Shown: positions 1-7,311 of the stretch, piece after piece | Layout: each line of letters opens with the position of its first letter | Numbering within the stretch: the first letter of the stretch is position 1 | Origin: HGM11525 sp045649145 | GTDB taxonomy: Bacteria; Bacillota; Clostridia; UBA1381 | Assembly: GCA_045649145.1 (NCBI GenBank) | Contig: JAZRPK010000009.1 | Location: 1-18,748 of the forward strand | Length of the DNA: 18,748 nt | Direction: 5' to 3' | The notes under the pieces: generated by a model | The model's input: only the letters and a program-made list of their open reading frames with translations | What the model was told of the DNA's origin: nothing | The model's database searches: none | Program-made: the position numbers and the translations under genes

Positions 1-2303
1 GAGAGTCCGCCGTGAATTTTATTCATAACATTTTTCCAGATTACGCAGGACGGATTGTTGGTAATACCTGCTCTGTTTAAGTTCTGTGGCTGGTCGAAAC
101 CAAACCATACAGCACCTACATAGTGCTCGGTATATCCTACAAACCATTTATCCTTGTTATCGTTTGTTGTACCTGTTTTTCCGTATGCAGGCATATTATT
201 AAGCTTAGCAGAACGTGCTGTGCCTGATGCGCCTGTAATAACATCGCCAAGCATATCTGTTATAATAAATGCAGTCGCTTCGCTGACAGCACGCTCGGGA
301 TTAGGCTTGTATTCAAGTAATACCTTACCTGTACTGTCAAGTACTTTAGTATAGGTGTGAGGGGTGTTATAGACACCGCCGTTTGCAAGAGCGCCGTAAG
401 CACCTGCCATCTCACGAACGGTAACACCGTCTGTAAGACCGCCAAGACCTAACGAGGCAAGGCTCTTATCCGCTGTAACTACGCCTTCTAAGTGGAACTT
501 ATTTTTGGCATAATTATAACTGTTCTCTATGCCTAAAAGCTGCAAAGCTCTTACGGCTGTTGTGTTTGACGAAATTTCTATACATTTTGAAAGGACCAAA
601 TCGCCCTTAAAGCCTTTGTAGGCATTTGACGGACTCCAGTCGCCGATTGTGATTTTTTCGTCTTTCAAAACGGTTGCAGAATTGATTTTTCCCAGCTCAA
701 TTCCGGGTGCGTATACCGATAACGGTTTAATGGATGAGCCGGGTTGACGTCTAGCTTGCGTTGCTCTGTTTAGTCCTCTTGGTTCGGTTTTTGTGCCTGC
801 GCCGCCGACTATACCTTTTATTTCGCCGTTTGACGGGTCTATAACAACCATAGCCGATTGGGGAGCGGTATTACCGGGGAATCCTGTACGATTTTCGTAT
901 ACGCTCTCCATAGCCTCCTGAACATTCTTGTCCATTGTGGTATAGATTTTAAGTCCGCCGCTGAATACCTGCTGCTCTGCAAAGGTTGCAGAATAGCCCT
1001 TTTCGGCAACAAGGTCTGCTATGACATCATTGATAACTGTGTCAACAAAGTATGAATATACAATTGTCTTAGATGAGGTTGCTGATTTACTAAGTCCCAA
1101 CGGACTGTCCTTAGCTTCGTTATATTCCTCTTTAGTAATGTAATCGTGCTCGTACATTTTCTTAAGTACAGTATTACGCTTTGCAAGAGCATTTTCCGGA
1201 TTTCGTATGGGGTCATAGTAGGTAGGACGCTGAGTTATACCTACTATCAGTGCCGCCTCGGCAGGTGTAACCTCCGATGCGTGTTTGGAAAAATACAGGT
1301 TTGATGCTGCTTCTACGCCGTTACACATATTGGAAAAATAGCTTATGTTAAGATACATTGTAAGGATTTGGTCCTTATCATTTATTTGCTTTTCCAACGC
1401 AACCGCACGCATCATTTCCTTGATTTTGCGTGTTACCGACCTGTCTTTTTCGTTAGTAATATTCTTGATAAGCTGCTGTGTTATAGTACTTCCGCCGTAG
1501 GAGGCGTCGCCAATGCCTATCTTAGAAAAGCCCCATTTAACCGCAGCACCAAAGGTACGCTTTAAGTCGATACCGCCATGCTGATAAAATCGCTCGTCCT
1601 CGATTGAAACTGCAGCATTTTTGAGATTGATGCTTATATCCTCTGAATCAACCCATACTCTGCGCTCGCCCTCATAGTGCAGTTGTACATCCTCGACTGC
1701 GTTGCCATTTTCGTCGTTATAGTATACAAACGATGAGTAATTAAGTGCGAGATTTTGCACGTTCATTTCCTTAAGGTCATTAGATACAGCCGTATACATT
1801 CCCGCACCTATTCCGACCAAAACGATGCAGACAATAAACAATGCTATACCGACAGATGGTGCAATCTTACGCAAAAAGAGCTTAGGTGATGAGGTTTTTT
1901 TGCTCTTAGCGGAAGTCTTTTTTCTGGTTGTGGTTTTTTTGGCAGAAGTCCTTGATGACGTTGTCTGAGTCGATGATTTCGTTGCACGAGTGGTCTTGCC
2001 AGCAGAGGTGGAAGAACGTGATTTCTTCGCCTCTTGGTCGGCTGCGGCTATCTTTGCTGTATCAAGTTTTCGTGTATCGTCACGAGTGCTTCTTGAGCGT
2101 ACTTTTGACTCAAGCTTCTCAGCAGGTATGTAACTGTCGAGCGAACGCGGTTTATAACCTGCACTTGCAATCTGACGTCTTACATCCCGAGACGAATCAT
2201 CATAAAGATACTTACGTCTGTAATCGGCATCGGTGCGTTTTTTAACTTCTGATGATGTTCTTTTTTTGCCTGTGCGCTCAGGCTTTTTTCTTGCGTGCTT
2301 CAA
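1..2303 (-). CDS. Class A (bifunctional) penicillin-binding protein, PBP1A type; C-terminus off window
   Basis: Bifunctional peptidoglycan synthase, anchored in the membrane and acting outside it: a GT51 glycosyltransferase polymerises lipid II and a transpeptidase crosslinks the stems. About 767 residues are visible; the 3' end lies beyond base 1. Order seen: a Lys/Ser/Thr-rich basic cytoplasmic tail (about 1-140), one membrane helix (about 145-165), GT51 motifs EDERFYQHGG (Glu about 235) and GGSTITQQLIKNI (about 268-280), then transpeptidase motifs SSIK (Ser about 523), SSN, and KTGTT (about 708). Start: I chose TTG at 2303, which gives MKHARKK and follows a strong GGGAGGTG, but the spacing is long (about 12). 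An in-frame ATG at 2327 with a weaker AGGA is possible. Transcribed alone, divergently from the small membrane gene at 2489. The family assignment is firm; the exact subtype is less so. Confidence 0.95.
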   Translation of the reverse strand, partial: MKHARKKPERTGKKRTSSEVKKRTDADYRRKYLYDDSSRDVRRQIASAGYKPRSLDSYIPAEKLESKVRSRSTRDDTRKLDTAKIAAADQEAKKSRSSTSAGKTTRATKSSTQTTSSRTSAKKTTTRKKTSAKSKKTSSPKLFLRKIAPSVGIALFIVCIVLVGIGAGMYTAVSNDLKEMNVQNLALNYSSFVYYNDENGNAVEDVQLHYEGERRVWVDSEDISINLKNAAVSIEDERFYQHGGIDLKRTFGAAVKWGFSKIGIGDASYGGSTITQQLIKNITNEKDRSVTRKIKEMMRAVALEKQINDKDQILTMYLNISYFSNMCNGVEAASNLYFSKHASEVTPAEAALIVGITQRPTYYDPIRNPENALAKRNTVLKKMYEHDYITKEEYNEAKDSPLGLSKSATSSKTIVYSYFVDTVINDVIADLVAEKGYSATFAEQQVFSGGLKIYTTMDKNVQEAMESVYENRTGFPGNTAPQSAMVVIDPSNGEIKGIVGGAGTKTEPRGLNRATQARRQPGSSIKPLSVYAPGIELGKINSATVLKDEKITIGDWSPSNAYKGFKGDLVLSKCIEISSNTTAVRALQLLGIENSYNYAKNKFHLEGVVTADKSLASLGLGGLTDGVTVREMAGAYGALANGGVYNTPHTYTKVLDSTGKVLLEYKPNPERAVSEATAFIITDMLGDVITGASGTARSAKLNNMPAYGKTGTTNDNKDKWFVGYTEHYVGAVWFGFDQPQNLNRAGITNNPSCVIWKNVMNKIHGGL

Positions 2304-2378
2304 CTGAACATAGCACCTCCCGTACATTATTATCTATCCTGAATTTCCAATTTATTCACAAAATTCTCTCTACATTAT

Positions 2379-2407
2379 ATTATAGTACAAAAATGACAGT
2401 TTTGCAA
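2379..2407 (-). promoter_or_regulatory. Sigma-A-type promoter of the penicillin-binding protein gene
   Basis: On the minus strand: -35 TTGCAA (2407-2402), a 17-bp spacer, and -10 TATAAT (2384-2379). Transcription would start near 2372, giving a leader of about 70 nt. The -35 hexamer is its own reverse complement and is also the -35 of the opposite promoter. Confidence 0.7.
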
Positions 2408-2430
2408 CTGTTTTCTTGCATCGGTATAAA
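2402..2430 (+). promoter_or_regulatory. Sigma-A-type promoter of the BofC-like small membrane protein gene
   Basis: On the plus strand: -35 TTGCAA (2402-2407), exactly 17 bp, then -10 TATAAA (2425-2430). Transcription would start near 2437, about 50 nt before the ATG at 2489. It uses the same TTGCAA as the divergent promoter. Confidence 0.65.
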
Positions 2431-2488
2431 TTTTGTTTTATTGCAAAATATATACAGTAAAAAAGAAGAATTTGGAAGGGTGTGCAGT

Positions 2489-2842
2489 ATGAATAAATTG
2501 TTTAATACAGTGTTTGTAATGCTGGTTGTAATGAGTGTAGCGGCTGTTATGCTTAGAATTTCTCAAAGGAATAATAACTCTCTGGAGAATGTGGAGCCAA
2601 TAAACACCCAATCTCCTGAGGAAGTGTCTAGTACTATAATTTATGAGGAAGAGGAGTACCTCTTGATTGCCGAGGAGGGTTACCTCAATCTTTACGAGTC
2701 GGGAGAAAAACCATCACTTAAAAAGAGCGAGCGCATCAATTTTGCTCTTTTCCCTCCTGAAGATGTAATAGAGCTAAAAAGTGGACTCACATTCAAAACT
2801 GTTTCAGAAGCATATGAGGCAATGGAAAGCTTTGTCAATTAG
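2489..2842 (+). CDS. Small membrane-anchored protein with BofC C-terminal-like domain
   Basis: A 117-residue protein. Residues about 5-23 form one hydrophobic helix, probably an uncleaved N-terminal anchor. A short polar, acidic linker follows (YEEEEYLL at about 52-59), then a compact domain. The pattern YLLIAEEGYLNLYESG, then FALFPPEDVIELKSGL, then a closing SEAYEAMESFV resembles the small BofC C-terminal domain (hydrophobic strand, LP-x-x-D, L-x-x-G-[IL], final helix ending in an aromatic). BofC itself is a forespore regulator of sigma-K processing in Bacillus; that role is not implied here. Start: ATG at 2489 has GGAAGG 8 bases upstream and a well placed promoter. An open frame runs further upstream but has no ribosome binding site and crosses the promoter. 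Family placement is by recalled pattern only. Confidence 0.75.
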   Translation: MNKLFNTVFVMLVVMSVAAVMLRISQRNNNSLENVEPINTQSPEEVSSTIIYEEEEYLLIAEEGYLNLYESGEKPSLKKSERINFALFPPEDVIELKSGLTFKTVSEAYEAMESFVN

Positions 2843-2933
2843 AAAACAGAAGAAAATGAAAGAAAACAAGAGCAATTAAAAGATATATAGATTAAATATG
2901 CAAATTTTACCAAATTACGAGAAAAAGTCATAT

Positions 2934-2961
2934 TTGATATATAAAGCAAAATAAGTATAAT
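2934..2961 (+). promoter_or_regulatory. groESL promoter
   Basis: -35 TTGATA (2934-2939), a 16-bp spacer, and -10 TATAAT (2956-2961). The start point, near 2967-2969, falls inside the first arm of the CIRCE element, so a bound repressor would cover it. Confidence 0.75.
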
Positions 2962-2965
2962 AATA

Positions 2966-2992
2966 TTAGCACTCCGGAATAGAGAGTGCTAA
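2966..2992 (+). promoter_or_regulatory. CIRCE operator (HrcA binding site)
   Basis: A perfect CIRCE inverted repeat: TTAGCACTC, nine bases, GAGTGCTAA. It sits at the transcription start and in the leader of groES. In the known system HrcA binds here and represses groESL until heat shock. hrcA itself is not in the window. Confidence 0.97.
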
Positions 2993-3017
2993 CATTCCAG
3001 AAGGAGGATACAGAATA

Positions 3018-3302
3018 ATGAATATTAAGCCATTGGCAGACAGAGTAGTTATAAAGATGCTCGAGGCAGAGGAAACCACAAAAAGCGGTATCATTCTGAC
3101 AAGTGCTGCGCAGGAAAAGCCGCAGGTGGCAGAAATTGTTGCAGTTGGTCCCGGAGGTATGGTTGACGGCAAAGAGGTTAAGATGGAGGTTAAGGTAGGC
3201 GATAAGGTACTTATCTCCAAGTATGCAGGAACAGAGGTTAAGTTAGACGGCGAAGAATACACAATTTTGCGTCAGTCAGAAATTCTTGCAATCGTATTAT
3301 AA
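3018..3302 (+). CDS. groES: Co-chaperonin GroES (Hsp10)
   Basis: 94 residues, the normal family length. GroES forms a heptameric lid on the GroEL ring in the cytoplasm and is needed for ATP-driven protein folding. The N-terminus MNIKPLADRVVIK is typical. The mobile loop that docks on GroEL is residues about 17-34, with the hydrophobic GIIL at its tip; the roof loop is near the GPGG turn. The start ATG has AGAAGGAGG about 10 bases upstream. First gene of the groESL operon, 22 bases ahead of groEL, under a CIRCE-controlled promoter. Nothing unusual seen. Confidence 0.98.
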   Translation: MNIKPLADRVVIKMLEAEETTKSGIILTSAAQEKPQVAEIVAVGPGGMVDGKEVKMEVKVGDKVLISKYAGTEVKLDGEEYTILRQSEILAIVL

Positions 3303-3324
3303 TTAGAAAAGGGAGAGAAAATTA

Positions 3325-4947
3325 ATGGCTAAGCAGATTATTTTCGGCGAAGAGGCAAGAAGTGCACTCCAGAAGGGTGTAGATTGCCTTGCAGATACAG
3401 TAAAAATCACACTCGGACCTAAGGGCAGAAATGTTGTCTTAGACAAAAAATTCGGCTCACCGCTTATAACAAACGATGGTGTTACCATTGCTAAGGAGAT
3501 AGAGCTGGAAAATCCGTTTGAGAATATGGGAGCGCAGCTTGTTAAAGAGGTTGCAACCAAGACAAATGATGTTGCAGGCGACGGTACAACAACAGCTACA
3601 CTTCTTGCACAGGCACTTGTAAGAGAGGGTGCTAAGAACGTTACAGCCGGTGCTAACCCGATGATTATCAGAAAGGGTATCCAGAAGGCTGTTGATACTG
3701 CAGTTTTGGAGCTTGTTAAGAATTCAAGAGCAGTTTCAGGCAGAGATGATATTGCCAGAGTTGCTGCAGTTTCAGCTGCAAACGAAACGATAGGCGAGCT
3801 TATCGCAGAGGCTATGGAAAAGGTTACTGCAGACGGCGTAATCACCGTTGAGGAGTCAAAAACAGCAGAAACATATTCCGAGATTGTTGAGGGTATGCAG
3901 TTTGACCGTGGTTACATCACTCCGTATATGGTAACAGACACAGATAAGATGGAGGCTGTTTTAGACGACGCATTCATCCTTATTACAGATAAGAAAATTT
4001 CTAATATACAGGAAATTCTTCCGCTTTTAGAGCAGATTGTGCAGATGGGCAAGAAGCTCGTTATAGTTGCAGAAGACGTTGAGGGTGAGGCACTTTCTAC
4101 ACTTATCGTAAATAAGCTTCGTGGTACATTTGTATGTGTTCCTGTTAAGGCGCCTGGCTTTGGTGACAGAAGAAAGGCAATGCTTCAGGATATTGCAATC
4201 TTAACAGGTGGCGAGGTTATCTCAGAAGAGCTCGGTCTTGAGCTTAAGGACACACAGGTATCGCAGCTTGGACGTGCACGTCAGGTTAAAATCCAGAAGG
4301 AAAATACCGTTATTGTTGATGGTGCAGGCTCTAAGGAGGCAATTGCCGACAGAGTTAAGCAAATCAAAAACGAGCTTGAAACCTCAACTTCAGAGTTCGA
4401 TAAGGAAAAGCTTCAGGAGCGCTTGGCAAAGCTTGCAGGCGGGGTTGCAGTTATCAAGGTGGGTGCTGCTACCGAGACTGAAATGAAGGAAATGAAACTT
4501 AGAATAGAAGACGCTTTGGCAGCTACTAAGGCAGCTGTTGAAGAGGGTATAGTTGCCGGCGGCGGCACAAGCTATATTGATGTTCTTCCGAGCATTGAAA
4601 AGCTTTTGGCTGACTGTGAAGGTGATGAAAAGACCGGTGTTCAGATTGTTCTTAAGGCACTGGAAGAGCCTGTTAAGCAGATTGCCAAAAATGCAGGTGT
4701 TGAAGGCTCTGTAATTGTTGATAAGGTTAAGAGCTGTGCTGTCGGTGTTGGTTATAACGCACTTACAGACGAGTATGTTGATATGATTTCGGCAGGTGTT
4801 GTAGACCCTGTTAAGGTTACAAGAAGTGCACTGCAAAATGCTGCATCAATTGCTGCAACCTTGCTTACAACAGAAAGCCTTGTTACCGATATCCCCGAGC
4901 CTGTAAAACCGGCTATGCCTGACCCGTCAATGGGCGGAATGTACTAA
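3325..4947 (+). CDS. groEL: Chaperonin GroEL (Hsp60)
   Basis: 540 residues, full length. GroEL forms a double heptameric ring that encloses unfolded cytoplasmic proteins and folds them with ATP and GroES. Visible hallmarks: the nucleotide-binding loop LGPKGRNVVLD (30-40), D51, the magnesium/ATP motif GDGTTT (85-90, with D86 equivalent to E. coli D87), and EEGIVAGGG in the second equatorial segment. The C-terminal tail is short and Met/Gly-type (SMGGMY) rather than a long GGM repeat. The ribosome binding site is GGGAGAG. Second gene of the operon; a strong terminator starts 6 bases after the stop. Confidence 0.99.
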   Translation: MAKQIIFGEEARSALQKGVDCLADTVKITLGPKGRNVVLDKKFGSPLITNDGVTIAKEIELENPFENMGAQLVKEVATKTNDVAGDGTTTATLLAQALVREGAKNVTAGANPMIIRKGIQKAVDTAVLELVKNSRAVSGRDDIARVAAVSAANETIGELIAEAMEKVTADGVITVEESKTAETYSEIVEGMQFDRGYITPYMVTDTDKMEAVLDDAFILITDKKISNIQEILPLLEQIVQMGKKLVIVAEDVEGEALSTLIVNKLRGTFVCVPVKAPGFGDRRKAMLQDIAILTGGEVISEELGLELKDTQVSQLGRARQVKIQKENTVIVDGAGSKEAIADRVKQIKNELETSTSEFDKEKLQERLAKLAGGVAVIKVGAATETEMKEMKLRIEDALAATKAAVEEGIVAGGGTSYIDVLPSIEKLLADCEGDEKTGVQIVLKALEEPVKQIAKNAGVEGSVIVDKVKSCAVGVGYNALTDEYVDMISAGVVDPVKVTRSALQNAASIAATLLTTESLVTDIPEPVKPAMPDPSMGGMY

Positions 4948-4952
4948 GAATT

Positions 4953-4980
4953 AAAGCGACTGATTTTCAGTCGCTTTTTT
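4953..4980 (+). terminator. Rho-independent terminator of groESL
   Basis: An 11-bp stem AAAGCGACTGA with a 3-base loop and the matching arm TCAGTCGCTTT, ending in a run of six T. It lies directly after groEL. Confidence 0.93.
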
Positions 4981-5015
4981 GTTGGGAAAATATTTGCAAT
5001 TTTTTTGTTATTCCC

Positions 5016-5044
5016 TTGAATGTAGAGCCTAAGTATGATATAAT
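5016..5044 (+). promoter_or_regulatory. galE promoter
   Basis: -35 TTGAAT (5016-5021), exactly 17 bp, and -10 TATAAT (5039-5044). Transcription would start near 5051, leaving a leader of about 50 nt. The -10 box lies in the middle of a long palindrome listed separately. Confidence 0.72.
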
Positions 5045-5055
5045 TATCATACTTA
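5030..5055. promoter_or_regulatory. 26-bp palindrome over the galE -10 box, candidate operator
   Basis: Perfect 11-bp arms TAAGTATGATA (5030-5040) and TATCATACTTA (5045-5055) around a central TAAT. The centre and the end of the first arm are the -10 hexamer. Most of it lies at or upstream of the predicted start, so it fits a DNA operator better than an RNA hairpin. It does not match CIRCE or the LacI/GalR style with a central CG. The regulator is unknown. Confidence 0.6.
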
Positions 5056-5101
5056 AGCGAGTAATAAAATAGTATATACGTGAAAGGAAACGGTGATTTT
5101 G

Positions 5102-6115
5102 ATGAAAATTCTTGTAACGGGCGGAGCAGGATACATAGGCAGTCATACCTGTGTCGAGCTTCTTAATGCTGGATATGAGATTGTAGTGCTTGACAACCTT
5201 TGCAACTCCTGTGTAAAGAGCCTTGATGCAGTTAAGAAGATTACAGGTAAGGATTTCCCCTTCTACGAGGTAGACCTTCTTGACTATGCTGCAACTGAAA
5301 AGGTGTTTAAGGAGCATAAGTTTGATTCTGTCATCCACTTTGCAGGTCTAAAGGCGGTAGGGGAATCAACTACAATACCCATAAGATATTACCACAATAA
5401 TATTACAGGTACTCTTAATCTGGTTGATATTATGCAGAAATATGAGGTATATAACATAGTATTTTCTTCATCCGCTACGGTATACGGAACACCAAAGACT
5501 GTGCCTATTACTGAGGATTTCCCTCTTTCTACAACCAACCCGTACGGCTCTACAAAGCTAATGCTCGAGAATATCTTAACTGACGTATTTAAGGCGAATG
5601 ATAACTGGTCGGTTACACTTTTGAGATACTTTAATCCAATCGGTGCACACAAAAGCGGAACAATGGGCGAAGACCCCAAGGGAATACCCAATAACCTCCT
5701 GCCGTATGTGGCACAGGTTGCTGTCGGCAAGCTTGAGAAGGTACACGTGTTCGGTAACGATTACCCGACAGTTGATGGTACAGGCGTGCGTGATTATATC
5801 CACGTTGTTGACCTTGCACTCGGTCATCTAAAAGCAGTTGAGCACAAAACAGGCAAGCAGGGTGTACATATCTTCAATCTCGGAACGGGTAACGGATATT
5901 CTGTACTGCAGATTATAAAGGCGTTTGAAAAGGCGTGCGGAAAAGAAATTCCTTATCAAATTGACCCAAGACGTCCCGGTGATATTGCAGAATGCTATGC
6001 AGATGCGTCAAAAGCATTAAATGAGCTTGAATGGCGTGCAGAGCGTGCAATTGCAGAGATGTGCGAGGATAGCTGGCGTTGGCAGTCTACTAATCCGAAC
6101 GGCTACAATAACTAA
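5102..6115 (+). CDS. galE: UDP-glucose 4-epimerase
   Basis: 337 residues, matching the family length (E. coli GalE 338). It interconverts UDP-glucose and UDP-galactose using tightly bound NAD, in the Leloir pathway and for supply of sugar nucleotides to surface polysaccharides. Extended short-chain dehydrogenase fold: NAD motif TGGAGYIGS (about 6-14), the catalytic serine region FSSSATVYG (121-129, S124), and the YxxxK pair Y148/K152 in YGSTK. The ending NELEW...WRWQSTNPNGY is typical. Start: ATG at 5102 gives the usual MKILVTGGAG. A GTG at 5093 lies closer to the AAAGGA site and would add three residues. It stands alone between two terminators, with no galK or galT beside it, so a role in sugar-nucleotide supply is as likely as galactose use. 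Confidence 0.97.
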   Translation: MKILVTGGAGYIGSHTCVELLNAGYEIVVLDNLCNSCVKSLDAVKKITGKDFPFYEVDLLDYAATEKVFKEHKFDSVIHFAGLKAVGESTTIPIRYYHNNITGTLNLVDIMQKYEVYNIVFSSSATVYGTPKTVPITEDFPLSTTNPYGSTKLMLENILTDVFKANDNWSVTLLRYFNPIGAHKSGTMGEDPKGIPNNLLPYVAQVAVGKLEKVHVFGNDYPTVDGTGVRDYIHVVDLALGHLKAVEHKTGKQGVHIFNLGTGNGYSVLQIIKAFEKACGKEIPYQIDPRRPGDIAECYADASKALNELEWRAERAIAEMCEDSWRWQSTNPNGYNN

Positions 6116-6121
6116 AAAAAT

Positions 6122-6151
6122 AAACCGTCTGCAAACTGCAGACGGTTTTTT
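6122..6151. terminator. Bidirectional terminator between galE and the convergent operon
   Basis: Stem AAACCGTCTGCA / TGCAGACGGTTT with a 3-base loop. A T run follows on the plus strand and a long A run precedes it (a T run on the minus strand). It can therefore end both galE and the minus-strand operon whose last stop codon is at 6153. Confidence 0.92.
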
Positions 6152-6152
6152 G

Positions 6153-6449
6153 CTAAAATGTAAAGGTTAGGTTTTCCTCGTTAAAGATGTACATACCCTC
6201 GTCGGTTGCGGTAAGAGTAAGCAAATACTTGCTTGTGCCGTCATTGATTATGGTAGTGTAACCCTCGCCGACCTTTTCGATAGAGCTATGTGTTGCACCG
6301 GGGTGATGTGTCTCGATATAACGTGCAACAGCACTATGTTCGCTCTGGAATTTCAGGCGGTTAAATACGCCATGACCTTTTACTGCACGGTATACTGCAG
6401 CTACTGCAACACCTGATACGGCAGCGAGTATTGGAAGCTTCTTTTTCAT
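6153..6449 (-). CDS. Hypothetical small protein with N-terminal hydrophobic segment
   Basis: 98 residues; I do not recognise a family. It begins MKKK, then a hydrophobic stretch (about 5-20, LPILAAVSGVAVAAVY) that could be a signal peptide or a membrane anchor. The rest is soluble-looking with several histidines (H26, H38, H48, H49, H54) and a beta-rich end (KYLLTLTATDEGMYIFNEENLTFTF) that could form a small antiparallel sheet. No cysteine and no lipobox. Start ATG at 6449 has a clean GGAGG 8 bases upstream, so it is probably a real gene. It is the last gene of the minus-strand operon, 13 bases after the rsmI stop, and its stop abuts the terminator. Confidence 0.8.
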   Translation of the reverse strand: MKKKLPILAAVSGVAVAAVYRAVKGHGVFNRLKFQSEHSAVARYIETHHPGATHSSIEKVGEGYTTIINDGTSKYLLTLTATDEGMYIFNEENLTFTF

Positions 6450-6462
6450 ATAACTAACCTCC

Positions 6463-7305
6463 TTATGAATCCTGATGATATATGTTATAAACCTCACGTT
6501 TTGGTAGGTTTCGGTCGGTTGCGCACTGCTTTATGGCAGACTTTTTGTCCATTCCGTCACCGATATATTTATCTATGTGCTCTGTTACTGAAAGAGCGTC
6601 CCACCAGTTTTCTTGCGGTTCGGGTGTCAAGGTTTCACCCTCGATAACAAGTACGTACTCGCCTCTGGGCGAGTTTTCGTTATAATAGGCAACCGCCTCG
6701 CCAATGGTTGTACGGATTATTTCCTCGTGCAGCTTAGTAAGCTCACGTGCAATTGCGATACGTCTGTTTTCGCCAAAAGCTACTGACATATCAGAAAGTG
6801 TGTTCTTAAGCTTATGCGGCGCTTCGTAGAAAATAAGAGTTCTTGTATCATTCTTGACGCTATCAAGATGCTCACGTCTGTGTCGGTTATTAACCGAAAG
6901 AAAGCCCTCAAAGCTAAATCGTGACGTTGGAAGTCCCGACAGAATAAGAGCATTTATCCCTGCAACAGGTCCGGGTACAGAGGTTACACTAATGCCGTTT
7001 TCGATACAAAGTGCGACCAAGTCTTCGCCGGGGTCGGAAATTGCAGGAGTACCTGCGTCGGAGACGAGGGCGATATTTTTCCCCTCATCCAAAAGTGCAA
7101 TAAGATATGCACCCTTTTCTTTCTTGTTGTGCTCGTGATAGCTTGTGAGTGGTTTGTGTATGTCAAAATGATTAAGCAGCTGCAGAGTACGCCTTGTGTC
7201 CTCGCAGGCTATAATATCCACCTCATTAAAGATTTCCAGACAACGTGCCGATACATCCTTAAGATTGCCTATCGGTGTTGCACAAAGATATAGTGTTCCG
7301 CTCAT
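6463..7305 (-). CDS. rsmI: 16S rRNA (cytidine(1402)-2'-O)-methyltransferase
   Basis: 280 residues, normal length. RsmI methylates the 2'-OH of C1402 in the 16S rRNA decoding centre, using S-adenosylmethionine. Tetrapyrrole-methylase fold: N-terminal GTLYLCATPIGNLKDVS (3-19), ACEDTRRT (33-40), the SAM-binding signature LVSDAGTPAISDPG (80-93), and the PGP segment SVPGPVAG. The C-terminal tail WWDALSVTEHIDKYIGDGM...KREVYNIYH is the small extra domain expected of RsmI. Start ATG at 7305; AGAGGAG lies upstream, partly inside the end of the preceding gene, 6 bases away. In many Firmicutes rsmI follows a yabB/trmN6-type methyltransferase gene exactly as here. Confidence 0.96.
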   Translation of the reverse strand: MSGTLYLCATPIGNLKDVSARCLEIFNEVDIIACEDTRRTLQLLNHFDIHKPLTSYHEHNKKEKGAYLIALLDEGKNIALVSDAGTPAISDPGEDLVALCIENGISVTSVPGPVAGINALILSGLPTSRFSFEGFLSVNNRHRREHLDSVKNDTRTLIFYEAPHKLKNTLSDMSVAFGENRRIAIARELTKLHEEIIRTTIGEAVAYYNENSPRGEYVLVIEGETLTPEPQENWWDALSVTEHIDKYIGDGMDKKSAIKQCATDRNLPKREVYNIYHQDS

Positions 7306-7311
7306 TGCGGG

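Noticed and set aside
3303..3845. Long open frames antisense to groEL, and similar ones opposite mreB-like, nadK and recN
   Set aside because: They lie fully inside conserved genes on the other strand, lack ribosome binding sites, and give low-complexity Ser/Ala/Thr-rich translations typical of shadow frames.
5093..5101. GTG start of galE three codons upstream
   Set aside because: It sits closer to AAAGGA, but the ATG at 5102 gives the standard family N-terminus. Kept as an alternative only.
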